Source of the DNA: Alopecurus myosuroides
Lineage: Eukaryota > Streptophyta > Magnoliopsida > Poales > Poaceae
Assembly (NCBI GenBank): GCA_028641055.1
Contig: CM054057.1
Location: forward strand, 720,312,310-720,376,309
Direction: 5' to 3'
DNA: 64,000 bases
Below the pieces are notes generated by a model. The model did no database searches, was not told the origin of the DNA, and worked only from the letters and a program-made list of their open reading frames with translations. The translations under genes and the position numbers were made by a program. Below, in pieces: positions 58,293 through 64,000 of the stretch (positions are counted from its first letter, which is position 1; every line of letters starts with the position of its first letter).

Positions 58293-59820
58293 AAGCAGTT
58301 TCCCTAAGAAAGAAACCAAGGTTTAATCGACCAGTAGGAGGAAGGAGTAACTTTAGAAGGTAGATGCAGCTGAGATGGCAGAGCGCACTACCGGTTCAGC
58401 AGAACCGTGGAACCTACACACCACAATCAAATCACTTTGCCCCAACGAAGCAGTGAGGTTGTCAATATCACCGGTTTTGCTGAACACAAAGAGGTTAAAC
58501 ATATGGTCTGGAAAACAGTAGGAAAACAGTATGAAAATAGTAGCAGGAGTATGAAAGCAGTAGGTGTTTTATTAGTATGAGGAAAAAGGACCGGGGTCCA
58601 CAGTTCACTAGTGGTGTCTCTTCGTGAAAGATAAATAACATATGTGGTGAACAAATTATAGTTGGGCAATTGACAGAAATGAAGGCTGCACCGTAGTGCA
58701 TATGCAAGACATAAATATTACTATGTGATTCATGTGGGCATTACAACAAAATATATAGACCGTCATCCAACTGCATCTATGCCTAATAATCCACCCTCCG
58801 AATATCATCCGAACAAACGTTGGGTATTAAGTTGCAAGCAATAGATTATCGCCATAAGCAAAGTGTGTAATGTAAACAATGTAAACTAGGTAAACATCGT
58901 TGTTTTCTCCCTAATGGAAACAACACATCCTCCATCCGTCATGTTTCTGCCACTCGAGCACAGATGCAAAGGAGGCATGAACTCACTATCGAGCATAAAC
59001 ACTCCCTCTTGGAGTTACTAGCATCTACTTGGCCAGAGCATCTACTAATAACGGAGAGCATGCAAGATCATAAATAACATATGCATGAAGATAACATGAT
59101 AGATTTATAATCAGAAGACATAGCATTCAACATTCATCAGATCCCAGCAAACACAGCATGTAGCATTACATAAATATGATCTCGATCATGTGAGGCAACT
59201 CACGAGATATAAATGTGAGTTACAAAGTGGAGAGAACAACCATCTAGCTAATGATATGGACCCGTAGTCCAGGGATGAACTACTCACGCATCACTTAGGA
59301 GGAGGGCATGGTGGTGTGTAGACCCCTCCAGTGAGGAACTCCCTCCCGGCAGGGTGCCGGGGGGAGCTCCAGAACTGTCCCGATCTCGGGATGACGCTGA
59401 CGGCGGCCTCGGGTGTTGTTCGGGACGAAGTGGTATATATTTAGGGTTTATGTCTTGGGTGGTATAAATAGGCGAAAGGGCAAAGGCGGTGGAGGCCTGG
59501 CGGCCCTACACCACCCCATGGCGTGGCCAGGGGCGCCGCCCTATGGTGTGGGCCCCCTGTGGCCCCCTCCGGGTCTCTTCGGGACTCTGTGGAACCTTCG
59601 GGAATTCTAGGACCTCCGGACTTCGAATTTTCCAATTCAGAGAATATTTCCAGAACAACTTTTCTGAAACTAAAAAACAATATAAAACATGGAACTGGCT
59701 CTGTGGCATGTTGTCGATAGGTTAGTCCAGAAAATTGATAAAAATGACATAAAGTGTATAGCCAACATGTGGGAAACAACACGGAACATCAGAAATTAAG
59801 GATACGTTTATGACATATAA

Positions 59821-61629
59821 GTGAGACGTGAAATATCGCCGGAACCCGACATGGAGGATGTGAAGGTTGAGGTCACCTCTAGTGTCTGCATCCTCGCACA
59901 CCTCCCTGACATGGTGGTGTGGCCGTTCGCGTGCAAGAACGACGCCGCCGTCCTCTACGCCGTCTCAGACATCAACCGTGTCGGTGCCGTGTGCCATCAT
60001 TGCTGCTGCTTCTGTGGCCATGCCGACAATTCCTCGACCCTCCACCGCTGTCCAAGAGCCTGGACATCGGCCCCCATCACCCCTAGGTGAGCTCCCATAG
60101 CCTCCCGAACTCGCAGCTCTTGCATGCACATGCATGCACGTCGAGAGGAGGAGGATGGTCCTCGACCGTCAGAACCTCAGATCCACTGCTCCGCTTGAAC
60201 GACCGTGTTCCCGAGCAGCTCCGCGTGCGCGCGTCTGTGGGGCGGCTTTGGCCTCTTCTTGGCCAGTTGCCAGCGGATTGATCCCACACGACATTTTTTC
60301 CTATGATTATTGTTTTCCCTGGTAGCAGAAAATAGCACCCTTGGTTTAATTCAAAACAAAAATAGACCTAAAATTTTACCACACCAAAAATCTCAGCGGT
60401 ACATGCATATTTTCCTAACCACATGCAATTGGTAGATCTACATTTCCACCCTTGGTTAACCCTAGGGAAAATGCCAAGTAAAACCTATCTAAAAACTTAA
60501 CTTGGGCATAACTTTAATTTTAAGAATCCAAATGTTATGAGGTCAATTGATCTGGATATCCGTAAGTGATGCCTAGCTATTGCAGTTGGCCTTGCATTCA
60601 AGTCAGCTTCCTGTTTAAAATGGCATGCACTTTGGTAAATAACGAGAGAGCCACTGTACGATTTTTCTAAATTTTTTGATGATTTTTGAGAAAAACCCAA
60701 TTGGATGACCTTTTTTATGCTTAGGAATACCTAATCCTATATTTTCTTGATTTTAGGAGCCATAGATTTATTTGGGTGTGGATGGCAAGTTTTAGGGCTT
60801 TTCTGCCATTTTTATTTTAGGTTTAATTATTTTTGTGTGATTTTTTAATGTTATGATTGTAATTTCTAGCATGCATAGGTTATGTCACCTCTATTATTTT
60901 TATGTTATATTTTATAACTAGCATGTTAGGAGAACTTTTGGGTAAAGCATGTTATGGTTGTGATGTTTTTCCTCAATATAGTTGTTTTCTAGTTTTTAGG
61001 CATTTGTGGTTATTATCTATTATTGTTGATGAATTGACTTGAGAAATGTTTTGGTATGATTAGTTTAGCAATTCCCATGTTATTATGTTTTTGTCACCTC
61101 TGGTTGTGTAATCTTTTTGTTATTAGAGAGAAGCATGCTTTAGTTAAGACTTTTTGTGATGTTGTTATTGCCTCACTAGCATGAGCACTTATTTTTGTGT
61201 CATTTTTTTTTTTGGTGAAGTTCCTCGTGAGTGACCATAGGGTGATCTAACCTTATTATGTCATAATATGAGAGTGGCATACTCACTGAATCCACGCCAT
61301 TTGATTGAGGAAAGTTATCTTGAGCCCTAGTATTATTCCAGTGTCTTTGTTCTAGCATATTTGATTGTTGTGTGTTTCACAAGGTAGAAAATTGGAGTGT
61401 TTTGATTATGTGACATGCTTGTTGTATATTGGTTGTTATTGCAAGTGATTGACTTTGTTTGTTTCTGATTGAGTGTTTATTTTTCCTTTTACGATGTTAG
61501 ATAATGAAGAAGGGTAAGTTACCGAGGAGGTTTATTGTCGCTCATGTTTATTCCAAGATCAGGGACCAGATCAGTACCAAGGAAAGACATTCTAAATGCT
61601 TGCTACTACTTTACTTATAATTAGCTATC
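59821..61629 (+). mobile_element. chromovirus 3' LTR, right part
   Basis: Continuation of the LTR begun at 49651. It is GC-rich to about 60300, then long AT-rich non-coding sequence. It is cut at 61630 by another LTR. Short frames in 59821-60330 have no recognisable motif. Confidence 0.6.
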
Positions 61630-64000
61630 TAATACGTCATAAACGTATCCTTAATTTCTGATGTTCCATGCTATTTTCATGCCATATGCTACATCTTTTC
61701 CTTAAACTTTATTTTATTTTTATCGATTTCCTGGGACTAACCTATTGACAAGATGCCACAGAGCTAGTTCCTGTTTTCCGCTGTTTTGAGTTTCAGAAGA
61801 GTTGTTTTAGAAATATTCTCGGAATTTGAAAATTCGAAGCCCGAAGTCTTAGAATTCCCGAAGGTTCCATGGAGTCACAAAGAGGCCCAGAGGGGGGCCA
61901 CACCATGAGGCGACACCCCTGGCCACGCCTGGGGGTGGTGTAGGCCCCTCGGGCACCCACCGCCATTGCCCTTTCGCCTATATATTCCCCCGATGCGTGA
62001 ACCCTAAAAAGATAACACTTTTCCACAAAAAACACCCGAGGCTGCCGTCATCGTCAACCCAAGATCGGGAGGGTTCTGGAGTTCTCCCCGGTACCCTGCC
62101 GGGAGGGGAAATCATCACCGGAGGGCTCTACACTACGGGTCCATAGAAGTAGCTAGATGGTTGTTCTCTCCCCTTTATGCCTCATGTTTAGATCTCGTGA
62201 GCTGCCCTACATGATCGTGATCATCTTATTGTAATGCTACATGTTGTGTTTGTTGGGATCCGATGATTATTGAATGCTATGTCTCTTGATTATCAATCTA
62301 TCATGTTGTCTTCATGTGTATGTGATGCGTGTGAACACACGCTCGTTGGGAGACCCCCAAGAGGAAGGTATGAAGAGTGCAGCAGCAAGTTTCCCTCAAA
62401 AAGAACCAATGTTGAATCAACTAGTAGGAGGAAGGAGTAACTTCAGAAGGTTGATGCAGCTAAGATGGCAGGGCGCACTACCGGTTCAGCAGCAACGTGG
62501 AACCTACACAACACAAGAAACTCACTTTGCCCCAACGAAGCAGTGAGGTTGTCAATCTCACCAGTTTTGCTGATAACAAAGAGGTTAAATGTATGGTGTG
62601 GAAAACAATATGAGAACAGTATGAAAGCAGTAGCAGCAATATGAAAACAGTGGAAGCAGTGTGAAAACAATAGAAACAGTGTATGTATTATCAGTATGAG
62701 AAAATGGACCGGGGTCCACAGTTTACTAGTGGTGTCTCTCCGTGAAAGATAAATAACATGTGTGGTGAACAAATTACAGCTGGGCAATTGACAGAAATAA
62801 AGGCTGCACCGTGGTGCATATGCATGGCATAAATATTAGTATGTGATTCATGCGGGCATTACAACAAGATACATAGACGGTTATCCAACTGCATCTATGA
62901 CTAATAATCCACCCTCCGAATATCATCCGAACAAACGTTGGGTATTAAGTTGCAAGCGACAAATCATCACAGTAAGCAAAGTGTGTAATGTAAACAATAT
63001 AAACTAAGTAAACACCGTTGTTTTATCCCTAATGGCAACAAAACATCTCCATCCTTCAAGTTTCTGTCACTCGAGCATAGATGCAACAGACGCATGAACC
63101 CACTATCAAGCATAAATACTCCCTCTTGGAGTTACTAGCATCTACTTGGCCAGAGCATCTACTAATAACGGAGAGCATGCAATATCATAAATAACATATG
63201 CATGAAGATAGCATGATATATTGATAATCATAAGACATAGCATTCAACATTCATCAGATCCCAGCAAACACACCATGTAGCATTACATAAAGATGATCTC
63301 GATCATGTAGGGAAACTCACAAGATCTAAACATGAGGTACAAAGTGGAGAAAGACAGCCATCTAGCTACTGCTATGGACCCGTAGTCTAGGGATGAACTA
63401 CTCACGCATCACTTCAGAGGAGAGCATGGTGGTGTAGACCCCTCCGGAGATGAATTCCCCTCCCGATAGGGTGCCACGGAGAGCTCCAGAACCCTCCCGA
63501 TCTCGGGATGACGATGACGACGGCCTCGGGTGTTTCTCGGGATGAAGTGGTATATTTTTCGGGTTGATGTATCAGGGGTATAAACAAGCGAAAGGGCGAT
63601 GGAGGTGGATGCCCGAGGGGGCCACACCACCCCTAGGCGCGGCCAGGGGGCGCGCCTCCCTATGGTGTGGACCCTTGTGGCCCCCCTCCGGGCCTCTTCA
63701 GGACTCCGTGGAACCTTCAAGAATTTTAAGACTTCCGGGCTTCGAATTTTCCAATTCTGAGAATATTTCCAGGACAACTTTTCTGAAACTAAAAACAACA
63801 GAAAACAGGGAACTAGCTTGTGGCATCTTGTGAATAGGTTAGTCCAGAAAATCGATAAAATGACATAAAGTGTATACAAACATGTAGGAAATAACATGAA
63901 AACAACATGGAACATAAAAAATTAAGGATACGTTTATGACGTATCAGTATGTTATTTATGATCTTGGGTGCTCTTCGTTGTTAGTAGATGCTATGGCCAA
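61630..64000 (+). mobile_element. plus-strand LTR, split, runs off window
   Basis: Starts TAATACGTCATAAACGTATC (TG end mutated to TA) and follows the plus-strand LTR at 56622 in content. Segment 61630-62322 joins 63952-64000 across the solo LTR; after the junction GTTATTTATGATCTTG continues as at 57368. The right end lies beyond the window. Confidence 0.8.
62323..63946 (-). mobile_element. solo LTR with perfect 5-bp duplication
   Basis: 1624 bp. On the plus strand it begins TGATGCGTGTGAACACACGC and ends TACGTTTATGACGTATCA. It is flanked by GTATG at 62318-62322 and 63947-63951. No internal sequence or second LTR is present, so it is a solo LTR of the same family as the element at 50777-59820. 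Confidence 0.9.

Larger units (their letters stand above)
50777..59820 (-). mobile_element. non-autonomous minus-strand gypsy element (LARD-like)
   Basis: Its 3' LTR is 50777-52315 (1539 bp) and its internal region 52316-56559. The Asp-tRNA-type primer site is at 56534-56552 (minus-strand TCCGGCGCCGTTGCCGGGG). The 5' LTR is 56560-59820, split by another LTR at about 56622-58292. The two LTRs are alignable along their length with scattered differences. The 4.2-kb internal region has no RT, RNase H or integrase; only a short gag-derived-looking frame at 55279-55704 remains. It must have moved with proteins of a related element. Confidence 0.85.

Noticed and set aside
59821..60325. Short GC-rich frames after the LARD-like element
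   Set aside because: They lie in the continuing chromovirus LTR and have no domain or splice support.

Overview
The window looks like nuclear DNA of a cool-season grass (Pooideae; Triticeae or a close relative). I infer this from GC-rich first exons with GC falling along the gene, Stowaway, Tourist and MULE elements in gene space, CACTA and nested Ty3/gypsy elements between genes, and LTRs opening TGATACGT next to an Asp-tRNA-type primer site. The species cannot be fixed from sequence alone.

Gene space, 1-14.7 kb. Two host genes can be assembled exon by exon, both on the minus strand. One is a six-exon caleosin/peroxygenase (972-4302, 215 aa). The other is a two-exon 2-oxoglutarate/Fe(II) dioxygenase of the ACC-oxidase-homolog type (11143-13121, 366 aa). 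They are surrounded by small DNA transposons: a hAT-like element in a caleosin intron, a Tourist-like MITE, a Stowaway MITE, LINE fragments, and three Mutator-like elements with perfect 9-bp target duplications. Two of the MULEs are nested, and the inner one carries an exon-like piece of a different 2-oxoglutarate dioxygenase (Pack-MULE type). The third ends about 500 bp upstream of the intact dioxygenase.

Repeat blocks, 14.9-32.1 kb. A broken Reina-like gypsy element (plus strand) is cut by a minus-strand gypsy LTR plus internal sequence. A decayed CACTA element follows, with Transposase_24-like and Ulp1-like coding sequence. After it comes a 5-kb tandem array of about 14 units of about 358 bp, in at least three subtypes.

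Decayed gene cluster, 32.3-44.5 kb (plus strand). It holds a B3-domain gene, an AP2/ERF-domain gene with two in-frame TAG stops, and a frameshifted coiled-coil gene. The long first intron of the B3 gene carries about 206-bp tandem repeats, a 1.5-kb PIF/Harbinger-like element and a 4.7-kb solo LTR whose target duplication covers the splice acceptor and the next ATG.

Nested retrotransposons, 45-64 kb. A truncated minus-strand gypsy element abuts a Tekay-like chromovirus fragment (RNase H, integrase, chromodomain, polypurine tract, 3' LTR). That LTR is split by a non-autonomous gypsy element (50777-59820), which is itself invaded by another LTR. A further LTR at 61630 is invaded by a solo LTR (62323-63946). 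Only the caleosin and the dioxygenase look functional; the rest is mobile or decayed DNA.
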